The notes: a model not told the origin generated them from the sequence alone. A stretch of 64,000 nucleotides of DNA from Cytophagales bacterium Alg240-R148 (GCA_900537185.1 LS999829.1:559866-623865), one strand, 5' to 3'; positions 50,310-60,422 are shown, numbered from the stretch's first letter. Made by a program: numbers and translations.

Positions 50310-53087
50310 TTATTCTCCAAACAAGTCGAATTTTAGACCTAGGTTGAATCGCATGTTGTATTGTTCTTCTTGCATCGTTAAGTTTTCAGATCCTTGGTAG
50401 TACCGAAGTGCTTGGTTGGTAATGTTGTTAACTTCCGCAAACAATCGCCAGTTTTTTGTAAAAGCATAGGAACCATTCACATCTATGAAAGTCTGCTTGT
50501 CATAATACCTATCTTCGAAGGCTTCTCCCCCTAGTTCATCCAGGTAGTCGCTTGCGTGGTTCAAAGACACTCTTAGTACCAAAGCCTTGGTCTCATAAGA
50601 CAAAGAAGCATTGTACATATGTTTGGCAGACCCTGGCAACTGCAAAGTTTCACTTTCTCTACCAACAATGCCATCAATTTTTGTATCGGTATACGTGTAA
50701 TTTAAATACAAGCCAATTCCTTTGAATTGTTTTTGAAAACCAGCTTCAATACCTGAAACACTTGCTTTTTGCCCATTGTTAAAAGTTTTCAAATCAACAG
50801 TGCCATAGACAGGGTGGTTGTAATCATCAATTTCCTGCTCGTAGATAAAATCTTCTACATCTTTGTAAAAATAACCAACTGAAAAAAGCCCTACATTCTT
50901 AAAGTAGTGTTCGCCCATAAAATCAATGTTCATGGAAGAGGTTGGTTGCAATTCTGGGTTTCCTATTTCCAATTCTCCATCTTCTTGAGAATACGCTTCG
51001 AAGGGCACTAGTTGGTAATAACCAGGCCTTGCAATGGTATTGGAGTAAGCCAACCTTAAAATGGTATTTTCTCTGGCGTTGAATTTGAACTGTAAATTTG
51101 GCAACACATTGGTATAGTGATTCGACCCTTCCGTAGTACCAATTGCATCAGAATCAAGGTCGTAAGAAAACCCTTTATAATGCACAGATGTATTTTCCAT
51201 TCTTACCCCAACTACTGTAGACAACTTAGGCGACAATTGATAATCGGTCATTATATAAGCCGCCGTAATATCTTCTTCTGCCTTGTAATTTCCAGGTACA
51301 TATTCTCCTGGTTGGTCTTCTTTTTCGTACAAACTGTTATTTTTCAAATCCAAACCGCCTAAAAAGTTTTTATCGGCAAAATGGCCCGCCCTATATTGGG
51401 ATCCCATTAAAAAATCAGGATTGGTTTGATCGGATACTGGTACCTCCCCTAAAGTTTCATTTCCGAATACTGGATGAGGAACATTCGTTAAGCTGTATTC
51501 AGCATAATCGTTCTCTCTTTCTTTATTTTTGCTTCTATACAATCCGCCTACTTTGATAATACCATTTTCATTGATTGGAAACTGTACATCCAATTTGCCA
51601 TTGATATCTTTTTCAAATGTATATTGGTTTTCTTCCGTTAATTCGTCCAACTCCATGTCCGACCATTGGTTTTCATTGGTTGTAAACGCATTGGGTCTTC
51701 TTGTATCCGTTATATCCAAATGCATTGGAATGCCCTCACTCGTATACTGCAAATACCGTTCGTTCTTTCTTTCTTCCGACGCTTTTGCATAAGTACCAGA
51801 CCAATTTATTTTTATTTTATTTTTAATAAGGTGGTCGCCTCTCAATGAAACATTGGCTGTTCGTTGGTCTTCCAATCTTTTGTTATCGATTCTGTCGTTT
51901 CCAATTCCGCCTTTTGTTTGTCTTTCTGCCGTTGCTGCAACATTGAACAAGCCATCCGATATCTTGGTTATGTTTCCATCGTCCGCAGCATCTCCAATAT
52001 CTTTTGCAACAAACCTATACCTGTTTTCCCAATCGTCTCTCCAGTTGTACATACCTGAAAGCGTGATGGTATTGTTGGTGTTAAGCTGGTAATCCAACCC
52101 CAAGGAAATCGATCTTCTTATCCTTTGCACTTTGTAGGTACGCAACTGAAACTCATCTGCCAATAATCCTTGGGTTTCGTGGTCTATCCATTCCGCTTCA
52201 ATGTTGTCAGAACCAAAATTATGGTTGTTGTAAGACATACTCAGTATTGCTCCTAATTTGTCCTTAGCAAAACGATCCGAAAGAATCAATGCACCTGTCC
52301 AGATTGGCTTTTCACTTAAAAAGTTATAGCCACTTCCAAGGGTCCCAGAAATTCTTTTATTAGAAGCTTCTGATCTTGTTACCAAATTTACGGAACCACC
52401 TATGGCGTCCGCATCCATATCAGGGGTAACCACTTTACTCACTTCTATCATTTGTATCATATCCGATGGAATTAAATCCAACTGTACCCTTCTGTTGTCC
52501 CCTTCCGCTGAAGGTACCCGCTCGCCATTAAGCGTTACAGAGTTAAGCTGAGGTGCCATACCGCGAATAATAATATCCCTGGCCTCTCCTTGGTCATTTT
52601 GCATGGTGATTCCCGGCACTCTCTTTAAGGCGTCTCCAATGTTGGCATCTGGAAATCTTCCAATTTGATCCGATGCAACTATATTGGAAATATTGGACCT
52701 GTTTTTTTGATCGTTTAAAGCTTTCGCTTGCCCTTTCAAACGGTCTCCCATGATCAGAACTTCATCGCCTACCATTGTAGCCGCTGTCAAATTCATTTTA
52801 ACTTTGGATGTTGTATTGGATTCCACTACAACGGTTTCAGTTTTGGTCTCGAACCCCATGTAAGTTACCTGAAGCTCATAACTACCTTCTGGAACATTCA
52901 ACAATTCGAATTGCCCTTTGGCATTGCTTACAGTACCTTTGTTAATTGATACTAAAACAATGTTGGCCCCGGGCATAGACAAGTTCTGTTCATCTAAAAC
53001 CACTCCTTTAATAGCACCATTCTGTGCCATTAGGTTGGTAAAAGTACCTGTCAGTATTACAACTAATAATGTGCGTAAAAATGTCAT
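50310..53087 (-). CDS. TonB-dependent receptor, TIGR01782-like
   Basis: 925 residues from the ATG at 53087 (signal peptide MTFLRTLLVVILTGTFTNLMAQ). Residues about 25-105 are a carboxypeptidase-like domain (GAIKGVVLDEQNLSMPGANI). The plug (VASDQIGRFPDANIGDALK, RDIIIRGMAPQLNSVTLNG, TPDMDADAIGGSVNL) is characteristic of the large TonB receptor family often found with phytases in Caulobacter and relatives. The barrel ends MRFNLGLKFDLFGE. It is probably the uptake channel for phytate or its breakdown products. It is followed by phytase and preceded by a TPR-HTH regulator. Confidence 0.9.
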   Translation of the reverse strand: MTFLRTLLVVILTGTFTNLMAQNGAIKGVVLDEQNLSMPGANIVLVSINKGTVSNAKGQFELLNVPEGSYELQVTYMGFETKTETVVVESNTTSKVKMNLTAATMVGDEVLIMGDRLKGQAKALNDQKNRSNISNIVASDQIGRFPDANIGDALKRVPGITMQNDQGEARDIIIRGMAPQLNSVTLNGERVPSAEGDNRRVQLDLIPSDMIQMIEVSKVVTPDMDADAIGGSVNLVTRSEASNKRISGTLGSGYNFLSEKPIWTGALILSDRFAKDKLGAILSMSYNNHNFGSDNIEAEWIDHETQGLLADEFQLRTYKVQRIRRSISLGLDYQLNTNNTITLSGMYNWRDDWENRYRFVAKDIGDAADDGNITKISDGLFNVAATAERQTKGGIGNDRIDNKRLEDQRTANVSLRGDHLIKNKIKINWSGTYAKASEERKNERYLQYTSEGIPMHLDITDTRRPNAFTTNENQWSDMELDELTEENQYTFEKDINGKLDVQFPINENGIIKVGGLYRSKNKERENDYAEYSLTNVPHPVFGNETLGEVPVSDQTNPDFLMGSQYRAGHFADKNFLGGLDLKNNSLYEKEDQPGEYVPGNYKAEEDITAAYIMTDYQLSPKLSTVVGVRMENTSVHYKGFSYDLDSDAIGTTEGSNHYTNVLPNLQFKFNARENTILRLAYSNTIARPGYYQLVPFEAYSQEDGELEIGNPELQPTSSMNIDFMGEHYFKNVGLFSVGYFYKDVEDFIYEQEIDDYNHPVYGTVDLKTFNNGQKASVSGIEAGFQKQFKGIGLYLNYTYTDTKIDGIVGRESETLQLPGSAKHMYNASLSYETKALVLRVSLNHASDYLDELGGEAFEDRYYDKQTFIDVNGSYAFTKNWRLFAEVNNITNQALRYYQGSENLTMQEEQYNMRFNLGLKFDLFGE

Positions 53088-53113
53088 TTTTTTAAATTTG
53101 TTAATTTCTGAAA

Positions 53114-53121
53114 CAAAGGTA
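53114..53121 (-). promoter_or_regulatory. Candidate -7 element of the receptor gene
   Basis: TACCTTTG on the minus strand (plus-strand CAAAGGTA), the same octamer as in front of the first padR gene. It is 27 bases upstream of the receptor ATG. No TTG is found at the expected -33 distance. Confidence 0.4.
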
Positions 53122-53264
53122 TTTGCTCCATCATTTGGTACTTGGTTTTGAGTGTTACAAAATGGCAACAAAAGAAAAAGCAGCAGCAGCAACACGTGAA
53201 CAAATCTTTTTATCACACTAATTATCAATCAGTTATAGATAATTACCTCTTTATTAAATGAAGG

Positions 53265-54929
53265 TTATTGTAACATTAAGAAGCCGGACAAACTGGCTTG
53301 TTTATCCAATTGCAACTTCTTTTTAAGCCGGTAACGGGCTACCCTTAGGCTGTCTTGAGAAACGCCCAAAATTGACGCTGCATCTACTGAGTTGATATTC
53401 AGTTTCAACAAGGCGGACAATTTCAATTCGGTACTGCTAAGTTCTGGATAACACTTTTTAAGGTTTTTAAAAAAGTCAACATGTAAATCTTCAAACACCC
53501 TTTGAAATTCGCTCCACTCCTCTTCTCTAGAAAAATTATAATGAATGGACTCCATTATTTTGGTTAGTCCTTTCTGCATTTCCACTCTGTCTTTTTTTCG
53601 CAGTTGTTTTAACTCCTCCTGAAGGGATTGCATAAAATTGTTTTTCCGAATGGTGGCAATGGTGTGGTTGGTAAGAGCCTGGCCTTTTATTTCAATTTCA
53701 TTGCGAAGCTGGGTTTCTAATAAGCTGCTATTCAGCAATTCTGTTTTTAAATTTTGTTCTCTTAACAGCGTATTTTTTAAATCTGACACCAACAATTCTT
53801 GCTCTGTACTTTGAACCTTTTCCTGTTCCAAAAGCAATTGCTTTTGTTGCTTTTGTTTGGAAATATAATGGAAGTAAATCAGCACCAAAATAGCAACCAA
53901 TAAAAGGACTGCTATAAACAAAGATAAATTCAACCGATTGTTCAATACCTGTTCTGTTTCTAAAGACTGAATTATAGCTAAGTTTTTGTCGTGTTCATAG
54001 AGGGTACGGAGTTGCGCTATTCTTCTGGCGTTTTCTTCACTGTACATTCCAGAATACAACAAAAGAGCGCTATCCAAATAGACATAGGCGGCCTCCGTTT
54101 GTCCTTTTTTAATCAGGAGTTTTGATTTGTCCCTATAGGCCGACCTTAACTGGTAGGTACTGTTGTATTGTTTTGCTAAACCCAACACTTTGTCCGCTAG
54201 CACCATAGCGGTGTCCAATTGACCTGTTTTTCTATAAATATCTGCGATATTATTCAGGTTGTTGATCTCCTGAACAACTATTTGGTGCTTGTTATGTATG
54301 GCATAGGCCTGTTCAAAAAATTGTAGTGCTTTGTAATACCTATGGGCATCCTCGTGCAAACTACCAATGTTTTCCATGATTTTTGCTTGTTCTACTGCCG
54401 AGCCCTTTAAAGGCTGCAATAATTCCAAGGCCAGGTGTTGGTATTTTATAGCGGTGTCTGGCACATTAATTTTTTCAAAATAATGACCGATCCACCCATA
54501 GGCCTTGGCTACACCAAGTGGGTGGTTGTTGGCCTTGTACAGAGCCAATGCATCCATGTAGTTGAGTTTAGCCAAAGGAAATTGCCTGGCATATTGATGG
54601 ATAGCACCAAGTAAGATGTAGCTATCCGCCAACAGCAATGGGTTGTCCATTGTTCGGAATAATTCAGAAGCTTCTGACGCAAAGGAACTGGCTTGTTTGA
54701 AACTTCCTTGGTACAAATATATTTCACCAAGGATAAGTGCGCTTTTTGCTAGTAACTCGGGGTTGGAGCTTTTGTTTGCTTTAAAGTAAAGAGATTTGGC
54801 AATGTAAAAGGCGGTATCTTGCTTAACTTCTATATTTTCACTGGCGTAAGACAATTGCACAGCATTGGATTGCGCCCAATTAAATTGCACAAGCCCTACC
54901 CAAAAAATAAAGCATAGAAATGGTTTCAT
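53265..54929 (-). CDS. Exported TPR protein with C-terminal LuxR-type helix-turn-helix
   Basis: 554 residues. Signal peptide 1-18 (ending NWAQ). Residues about 60-300 are tetratricopeptide repeats, periplasmic. One membrane helix is at about 333-353 (LSLFIAVLLLVAILVLIYF), then a coiled coil to about 440. The C-terminus (ELSSTELKLSALLKLNIN, then ASILGVSQDSLRVARYRLKKK) is a LuxR-type HTH, so the domain order places the sensor outside and DNA-binding inside. Such one-component regulators govern neighbouring receptors in Bacteroidota. Same strand as, and 177 bases upstream of, the TonB receptor. Confidence 0.85.
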   Translation of the reverse strand: MKPFLCFIFWVGLVQFNWAQSNAVQLSYASENIEVKQDTAFYIAKSLYFKANKSSNPELLAKSALILGEIYLYQGSFKQASSFASEASELFRTMDNPLLLADSYILLGAIHQYARQFPLAKLNYMDALALYKANNHPLGVAKAYGWIGHYFEKINVPDTAIKYQHLALELLQPLKGSAVEQAKIMENIGSLHEDAHRYYKALQFFEQAYAIHNKHQIVVQEINNLNNIADIYRKTGQLDTAMVLADKVLGLAKQYNSTYQLRSAYRDKSKLLIKKGQTEAAYVYLDSALLLYSGMYSEENARRIAQLRTLYEHDKNLAIIQSLETEQVLNNRLNLSLFIAVLLLVAILVLIYFHYISKQKQQKQLLLEQEKVQSTEQELLVSDLKNTLLREQNLKTELLNSSLLETQLRNEIEIKGQALTNHTIATIRKNNFMQSLQEELKQLRKKDRVEMQKGLTKIMESIHYNFSREEEWSEFQRVFEDLHVDFFKNLKKCYPELSSTELKLSALLKLNINSVDAASILGVSQDSLRVARYRLKKKLQLDKQASLSGFLMLQ

Positions 54930-55164
54930 GGAATACTCTTTTAAATTAATAAACCCAAAACCGCATATAAATTTAAATGAAAAATCTCTTTGTTGCTTTA
55001 CCGGAGTGTTATTGAATTAATTAATAATGATGATCAAATTAATTTAATATTAATCCATTTCAGTAAACAACCGATGAGCGTCTGTATAACCCACTGTTGG
55101 ATTAATTCAGCTTCAATTCAAAGATCAGCGTTACTTTAATTGAATAATACAAAAACCCACTACT

Positions 55165-56121
55165 ATGCAAGCAATCGTTTACAATAAATATGGATCAAAA
55201 GAAAACTTGAACCTGCAAGAATTGCCTCTTCCAAAACCAAAAGAAGAGGAAGTTTTGATTGAAATAAAAGCTTGCGCAGTCAATTCTTGGGACTGGGACC
55301 TGTTAAGAGGCAAACCATATTTAGTAAGAATGGAAGGTTGGACAAAACCCAAACATAAAATTCTTGGTGCAGATGTTGCAGGAATTGTAGTAGCGGTTGG
55401 AAGTAAAACGAATAGGCTACAGGTTGGGGATGCGGTGTATGGAGATATGTCTAGCTCTGGATGGGGCGGTTTCGCAAGCCACAGCTGTGCCAAAGAATCT
55501 TGTTTTGCACCCATGCCGACCAATTTGAGTTACGAAGAAGCTGCCTCGATTCCACAAGCCGCAACTTTGGCCTACCAAGGCCTCACCTTAAACGGACCAA
55601 TCCAAAAAGGTGCTCAAATTCTAATCAATGGGGCAGGCGGTGGTGTGGGCGCCTATGGAATTCAATTGGCGAAAATGTGGGGAGCAGAAGTTACTGCGGT
55701 AGACCATACCAATAAACTAGATTTTTTAAAAAAGATGGGGGCCGATCGGGTCTTGGATTATACCCAATGCACTTATACGGCGTTGGGCGATCGCTATGAT
55801 TTAATTTTGGACAATGTAGCTCAGCACCCGATAAACACTTATAAAAAATCTTTAAAAGACAACGGAATTTTCATTATGGTAGGAGGTAATTTCTGGTTGA
55901 TACTACCTCTATTGTTATCCAGCATTATACCTCGTAACAAAAAAACAGTGATTCTACCATGGAAACAAAAATTGGAGGATTTGGAATTTTTAACTCCTTT
56001 GTTTCAAAACCAAACTTTGTTTACAGCAGTAGACAAAATATTTGACTTGTCAGAAACAGGTGCTGCTATAGAATACGTAGGGCTAGGGCACTGCAGTGGC
56101 AAAGCAGTGGTACGCTGCTAA
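55165..56121 (+). CDS. NAD(P)-dependent MDR-family oxidoreductase (quinone oxidoreductase type)
   Basis: 318 residues. GroES-like domain (1 to about 120) without the catalytic zinc cysteines in the usual order; Rossmann loop INGAGGGVGAYGIQLAK at about 153-169. The YxxDLLRG and AxxGDAVYG blocks match quinone-oxidoreductase-like MDR proteins. It would reduce an enone or quinone with NADPH. It is a lone gene. Substrate unknown. ATG 55165. Confidence 0.88.
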   Translation: MQAIVYNKYGSKENLNLQELPLPKPKEEEVLIEIKACAVNSWDWDLLRGKPYLVRMEGWTKPKHKILGADVAGIVVAVGSKTNRLQVGDAVYGDMSSSGWGGFASHSCAKESCFAPMPTNLSYEEAASIPQAATLAYQGLTLNGPIQKGAQILINGAGGGVGAYGIQLAKMWGAEVTAVDHTNKLDFLKKMGADRVLDYTQCTYTALGDRYDLILDNVAQHPINTYKKSLKDNGIFIMVGGNFWLILPLLLSSIIPRNKKTVILPWKQKLEDLEFLTPLFQNQTLFTAVDKIFDLSETGAAIEYVGLGHCSGKAVVRC

Positions 56122-56501
56122 TCGCGTTCAACAACTTGTTTCCATTCTTCGGGTTTTCTGATTTTTCAACTTCTTTGTCTGGTTTTTGCCTAGCCTTTGC
56201 CTATGCCACCATGCCAATGTTCTGCAGTGAAAAAGAGGGGTTTTACCAGGTTTGAAGTGATACGGGAACAATGTACCAATGCAACCTGTTTTGGGCCCCA
56301 AATACAAATATAAATTCGCAAATAAACTCTATGGATGTTTGGGTGGACTATCCATGGTCCCTAGTCTTATAAAGTGCAGACCGTACGTAAGTTGTGAAAT
56401 CAGGAAAGTGCACTATCGAAAGGAGTAATGTGGTTGCTTTTTATTTGGTATAAGGTACGTTCTTAACATTTTTTATTAATTTAAAAATTCACAATTAACA
56501 A
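56122..56501. other. Gene-free gap before the polytopic membrane gene
   Basis: A 380-base stretch with no convincing reading frame, repeat, hairpin or TAnnTTTG element in register. The first part has mixed composition unlike the A/T-rich 60 bases directly before the next gene, so it may hold a decayed gene or long leader. Confidence 0.5.
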
Positions 56502-57683
56502 ATGGAATTTTTAACAGAACAATTATCGAATTTTTCAATTCTTTCCTTTTACGGTAAGTGGCAGCTCGTTGTTTGTAGTTTTGCTTTTATAGCCCTTATA
56601 GGAATTTGGTGGCATATAGCCCGAAAGCTACATGATTACGGTCAAATCTGGTTGGCTTTATCTGTCTTGTGCTGGAGTTTTTCTGGTGCGATTGATATTT
56701 ACGAAGGGCAAATTGGAATTGAAAAAGTCACCAAAGAAATTGTAATGTTGGACCAAGGAAAAGTAACTTCCGACCCTTCTTCTACCTCCACGGCTTCCAT
56801 TCAAGGATGGAAAAGTGTTTTTTCCTTGTTCAACAGCCTGTTTATTCTAATGGCATTGCCTTGGTTCAAATACATTCCGGCCTCTATTCAGCCAATGGTG
56901 CATTCAAAGTTTTGGTACGCCATTATAGGCCTCCCTTTTTTATTCTCCCTATTCCCTACTTTACACAAACTTATTGCCAACCACGACTTAGGACTTATAA
57001 GCGAACTGGATGTGTACTATGCGGTGCTGACGTTGGCATTTTTAGGGTATGTGTTGTGGTCCTCTTTCATCCATAGAAGATTGCCCATTTTAGCTTGGCT
57101 CTCTGTAGTGTGTATTGCCATTACTTTTCTGGCCCAGGTATTTAAATTAACAGAAAACTTTCAATCTGCATTGTTGCTGTCTGGCATTTTCAAAACTTCC
57201 CTAATCATGTTGTTTTTTGCTCTTGCCCTTAGCTGGGTGAAAGAATTAACGGAAAACATCATTCCAGAATCCAACAAAATATGGCTGGGATTTAAAGTTT
57301 CAAAGAACGCGCAAGGCAAATACCTTTACGCCGCCACCTTGGAAGGCATACCGAGCAAAAACCAAGGCAGCATCCGACTCACCCCTGGGCACTACGAATT
57401 GCTGTACCGCTTTGCTTCTAAGGCCAAAGACAAAGATCCTTGGCTCGAAATAAAACCTAAAAATGATGAAAGGCTTCAGCGGTCTTACGACATTCAAGAC
57501 TACAATGAAATAAAAAGATTGCTTGTTTCCTTATTGGACGGTCTCTTTGAAAAAGGTTCTTGGACACAAAACAAACACTATGAGCCGCTTAAAACTGCAC
57601 TCTTTGAAATGTCAGACAAGAGGGAAAGGAAAATTAAGTTGCGACTCGAACCGGAGCAAATAACGCTTAAAAAAGGAGTTTAA
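56502..57683 (+). CDS. Polytopic membrane protein with cytoplasmic C-terminal domain, unknown function
   Basis: 393 residues, start ATG 56502. About seven or eight hydrophobic segments lie within residues 15-245 (LVVCSFAFIALIGIWWHI, SVFSLFNSLFILMALPWF, SLIMLFFALALSWV), then a soluble domain of about 140 residues from IPESNKIW to the end, with a SIRLTPGHYELLYRFASKA piece. No family was recognised. The plan (membrane block plus one cytosolic domain) fits a sensor or regulator, but there is no kinase or HTH signature that I can read with confidence. Its only plus-strand neighbour is the AGCS symporter, 127 bases downstream and after a terminator. Confidence 0.55.
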   Translation: MEFLTEQLSNFSILSFYGKWQLVVCSFAFIALIGIWWHIARKLHDYGQIWLALSVLCWSFSGAIDIYEGQIGIEKVTKEIVMLDQGKVTSDPSSTSTASIQGWKSVFSLFNSLFILMALPWFKYIPASIQPMVHSKFWYAIIGLPFLFSLFPTLHKLIANHDLGLISELDVYYAVLTLAFLGYVLWSSFIHRRLPILAWLSVVCIAITFLAQVFKLTENFQSALLLSGIFKTSLIMLFFALALSWVKELTENIIPESNKIWLGFKVSKNAQGKYLYAATLEGIPSKNQGSIRLTPGHYELLYRFASKAKDKDPWLEIKPKNDERLQRSYDIQDYNEIKRLLVSLLDGLFEKGSWTQNKHYEPLKTALFEMSDKRERKIKLRLEPEQITLKKGV

Positions 57684-57711
57684 GTTATATTTCACTCTAT
57701 TGCATCCGAAT

Positions 57712-57739
57712 TGTCAGTAATTAAAAGTACTGACATTTT
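57712..57739 (+). terminator. Probable rho-independent terminator
   Basis: TGTCAGTA (57712-57719) and TACTGACA (57728-57735) form an 8-base perfect stem with an 8-base loop, followed by TTTTC and TATTAT. It lies 28 bases after the membrane gene stop. Confidence 0.65.
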
Positions 57740-57810
57740 CTATTATACTCAGACAACTTCCAATCCCGTAACAAAATTTTTCATTCTTGAACAACACTTA
57801 ACGTTCAATT

Positions 57811-59385
57811 ATGAAAAATTTTTATTACTCAAAAAAGCTCGGTGTTGGTCTTGCCATCCTGCTGGTTCTTCCTTCCTTAAGTTGGGGAGCTGATTTAAAA
57901 TTAGATGAATGGATCAACGAACAATTTATGCCGGTTGCCAACTGGTGGGAAAAACTAATTTTCACCCCATTGTCAATTTATAGCATACAAATCCCTATTG
58001 TACTGCTTCTTCTGGTGGTGGGTGGCCTGTTTTTCACAGGGTACTTCGCTTTTATAAACATTAGAAAATTACCTCTGGCCATTCGCATCGTGAGAGGGAC
58101 TTACGACCCACCAAAATCAGCGGCAAATGCCGGAGAAGTCAGTCATTTCCAAGCTTTGGCTACCGCAGTATCAGGTACGGTCGGCTTGGGTAATATTTCA
58201 ATGGTTGCCGTTGCCATATCAGTTGGTGGTCCTGGTGCAACTTTTTGGATGGTACTGGGTGGTTTGCTGGGCATGAGCACTAAGTTTGTAGAATGTACAT
58301 TGGGAGTCAAATACAGAGAAATTGATGGTGCTGGAAAGGTATATGGCGGGCCGATGTACTATTTACAAAAAGGATTAAAAGAAGTAAAAAAGCCGCGCTT
58401 AGGTAAATTATTGTCCACAGTGTTTGCAATTCTCTGTTTGGGTGCTTCTTTTGGTGGAGGCAATGCGTTCCAATCCAACCAAGCCTCTGCCCAAATATTG
58501 TCGCTGTTTCCAATACACCACCCTTCTGCCGGAACCTTTTTGGGCTGCACCATTGCTGCCGTGGCCGGAATTGTGATAATTGGTGGAATTAAAAGAATCG
58601 CCCATGTTACAGAAAAGATTGTTCCTTTTATGGCTTTGGTTTATGTAGCAGCTGCATCGTTTATTTTGGCCTCCCATTTTACCCTGATAGACGATGCCAT
58701 TCGGTTAATTTTAGCACAAGCTTTTACACCAGAAGCGACTGTTACAGGCGGTGTTTTTTCCGTTGTCATACAAGGGTTTAAAAGGGGCGCTTTTTCCAAT
58801 GAAGCTGGGGCAGGCTCTGCCGCCATTGCACATGCGGCTGTAAAAACAGAGTATCCGGCTTCTGAAGGTCTTGTGGCTCTACTGGAACCTTTAATTGACA
58901 CCATTGTGGTATGCTCCATGACTGCTCTCGTGCTGATTCTATTCAATATGCAAGGGTCCTTCGAATATGGCATTGTCCAAAACAACCAAGTAAGCCTATC
59001 GGATGGCCGCATGTTAGGAGGCGTCAACCTCACTTCTGAAGCATTTGAGACATTATTACCTGGCTTCTCTTATGTTCTGTCATTTGCCGTTGTATTGTTC
59101 GCCTTCTCTACCATTTTATCTTGGTCATATTATGGAATTCAGGCATGGAAATTTCTTTTTGGGCGAAAAAAATGGAGCGATTTGGCTTTTAAAATTCTCT
59201 ACCTCACCTTTACTGTTTTAGGAGGTGCCATAACCTTGGATGCAGTTATAAAATTCTCAGACGCCATGATGCTGGCATTGGTATTTCCCAATATGATTGG
59301 ACTCCTAATTTTATTTCCAAAAGTTAAAACTGAATTAAAACTATATTTAAAGCACTTGCAGCAACGCAGCAAACGGAGCAAATAA
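57811..59385 (+). CDS. Alanine/glycine:cation symporter (AGCS family)
   Basis: 524 residues with about eleven membrane segments. The AGCS signature FSNEAGAGSAAIAHAAV is clear at about 330. GNISMVAVAISVGGPGA and TKFVECTLGVKYRE are also typical. The transporter brings in alanine, glycine or a related amino acid with Na+ or H+. The first 27 residues look like a signal or reentrant leader, which is common in Bacteroidota members. Stands alone. Confidence 0.93.
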   Translation: MKNFYYSKKLGVGLAILLVLPSLSWGADLKLDEWINEQFMPVANWWEKLIFTPLSIYSIQIPIVLLLLVVGGLFFTGYFAFINIRKLPLAIRIVRGTYDPPKSAANAGEVSHFQALATAVSGTVGLGNISMVAVAISVGGPGATFWMVLGGLLGMSTKFVECTLGVKYREIDGAGKVYGGPMYYLQKGLKEVKKPRLGKLLSTVFAILCLGASFGGGNAFQSNQASAQILSLFPIHHPSAGTFLGCTIAAVAGIVIIGGIKRIAHVTEKIVPFMALVYVAAASFILASHFTLIDDAIRLILAQAFTPEATVTGGVFSVVIQGFKRGAFSNEAGAGSAAIAHAAVKTEYPASEGLVALLEPLIDTIVVCSMTALVLILFNMQGSFEYGIVQNNQVSLSDGRMLGGVNLTSEAFETLLPGFSYVLSFAVVLFAFSTILSWSYYGIQAWKFLFGRKKWSDLAFKILYLTFTVLGGAITLDAVIKFSDAMMLALVFPNMIGLLILFPKVKTELKLYLKHLQQRSKRSK

Positions 59386-59464
59386 AAAAACGCCTCAAAA
59401 AATGACCTAATACGAGTCGGCTTAAAAATTGTCAAAATATAAATAGAGCGTCTTTAGGTTCAAT

Positions 59465-59503
59465 AAAAAAGATACCCGGCCTGCCGTTTGCAGCACCGGG
59501 TAT
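59465..59503 (-). terminator. Rho-independent terminator of the PorP-like gene
   Basis: ATACCCGG (59472-59479) / CCGGGTAT (59496-59503), with an inner CTGC/GCAG pair. The minus-strand reading is followed by a T run (plus-strand A run 59465-59470). It lies 20 bases after the stop of the PorP-like gene. Confidence 0.85.
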
Positions 59504-59522
59504 TCAAAACCTATTTATTGCC

Positions 59523-60422
59523 TTAAAATCCTTTTTTGATTCTGTAATTCAACCCAATGTGTTGAAAACTGTTAATTCCACTGGTATCTTCTAAACCATA
59601 GTTGAACTGATAAAGTAGCCTCCAGTTTTTATTGAGATAGAGTGCGGTATTTAAATAAATTGTATTGGACGTCCTATAACCCAAACCGATGTCAATTTTC
59701 TTTTGCAATGCCAACAACACATTTACATCCAAAGAAAGAGGAGCGCCTTGCGCATAACTGACAATGGCATTTGGTTTCAACCACATGCCATTTTTTAATG
59801 CTGCGGCATACCCTCCATTGGCAAATAAATGTGGTACCGAAGGGTTGGTCTCGCCTGCAACATCTGTTACTAAAACCGTCAAATCAGGTGCAGAAATACC
59901 AATAAAATAATGTTCATCACTTAAAAGCGCTCCTGCTCCCACTACCATTTCAGCCCATTCTGTATTAGTCTGAAAGTTGGGATCATTGGGCATATTCAAA
60001 GCAGTAAAATCTTCCTTTACATGCTTGTACCCAACCGATAGACCAAAAGAAAGTGTGCGCGGGAAATAACCCCATTTGGAATAAGATGAACCGGATTCTG
60101 TTTTTATTTTATAAGCCAAATTTCCCTTTAAGGCAGTGGTAGATTGCACTCCTATTTGATCATTGGATATTGTGGCGCCCCAACCAATATTTTTGTGGTG
60201 TACCGGAATGTTGGCTGTTGCCTGAAACATTTGTGGGCTCCCTTCCAGTTGTTGTCCGGTAAAGGCATATTCGAACAGAAAGTCTGCGTGGTTGTTGTAC
60301 CCTGCGTATGCAGGGTTTAGAGGCATTGCATTGTACAGGTGGTTGTTTGGTAAAGGAAGTTGTTGCGCTGCAAGACTCCCAACCACCAGTAAACCGATAA
60401 GAGTTAAATATATCCTTTTCAT
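59523..60422 (-). CDS. PorP/SprF-family T9SS membrane protein
   Basis: 299 residues with a signal peptide (MKRIYLTLIGLLVVGSLAAQ). The mature start QLPLPNNHLYNAMPLNPAYAGYNN is the family hallmark (NPAYAG). It has alternating strands to a LNYRIKKGF end. PorP/SprF proteins are outer membrane partners that hold a T9SS type B cargo at the cell surface. The start overlaps the cargo gene stop by 4 bases, so one mRNA codes for cargo and anchor. Confidence 0.93.
   Translation of the reverse strand: MKRIYLTLIGLLVVGSLAAQQLPLPNNHLYNAMPLNPAYAGYNNHADFLFEYAFTGQQLEGSPQMFQATANIPVHHKNIGWGATISNDQIGVQSTTALKGNLAYKIKTESGSSYSKWGYFPRTLSFGLSVGYKHVKEDFTALNMPNDPNFQTNTEWAEMVVGAGALLSDEHYFIGISAPDLTVLVTDVAGETNPSVPHLFANGGYAAALKNGMWLKPNAIVSYAQGAPLSLDVNVLLALQKKIDIGLGYRTSNTIYLNTALYLNKNWRLLYQFNYGLEDTSGINSFQHIGLNYRIKKGF

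Noticed and set aside
54930..55164. ATTAATT-rich region as operator array
   Set aside because: The repeats are simple A/T stretches with no fixed spacing; they could arise by base composition alone.
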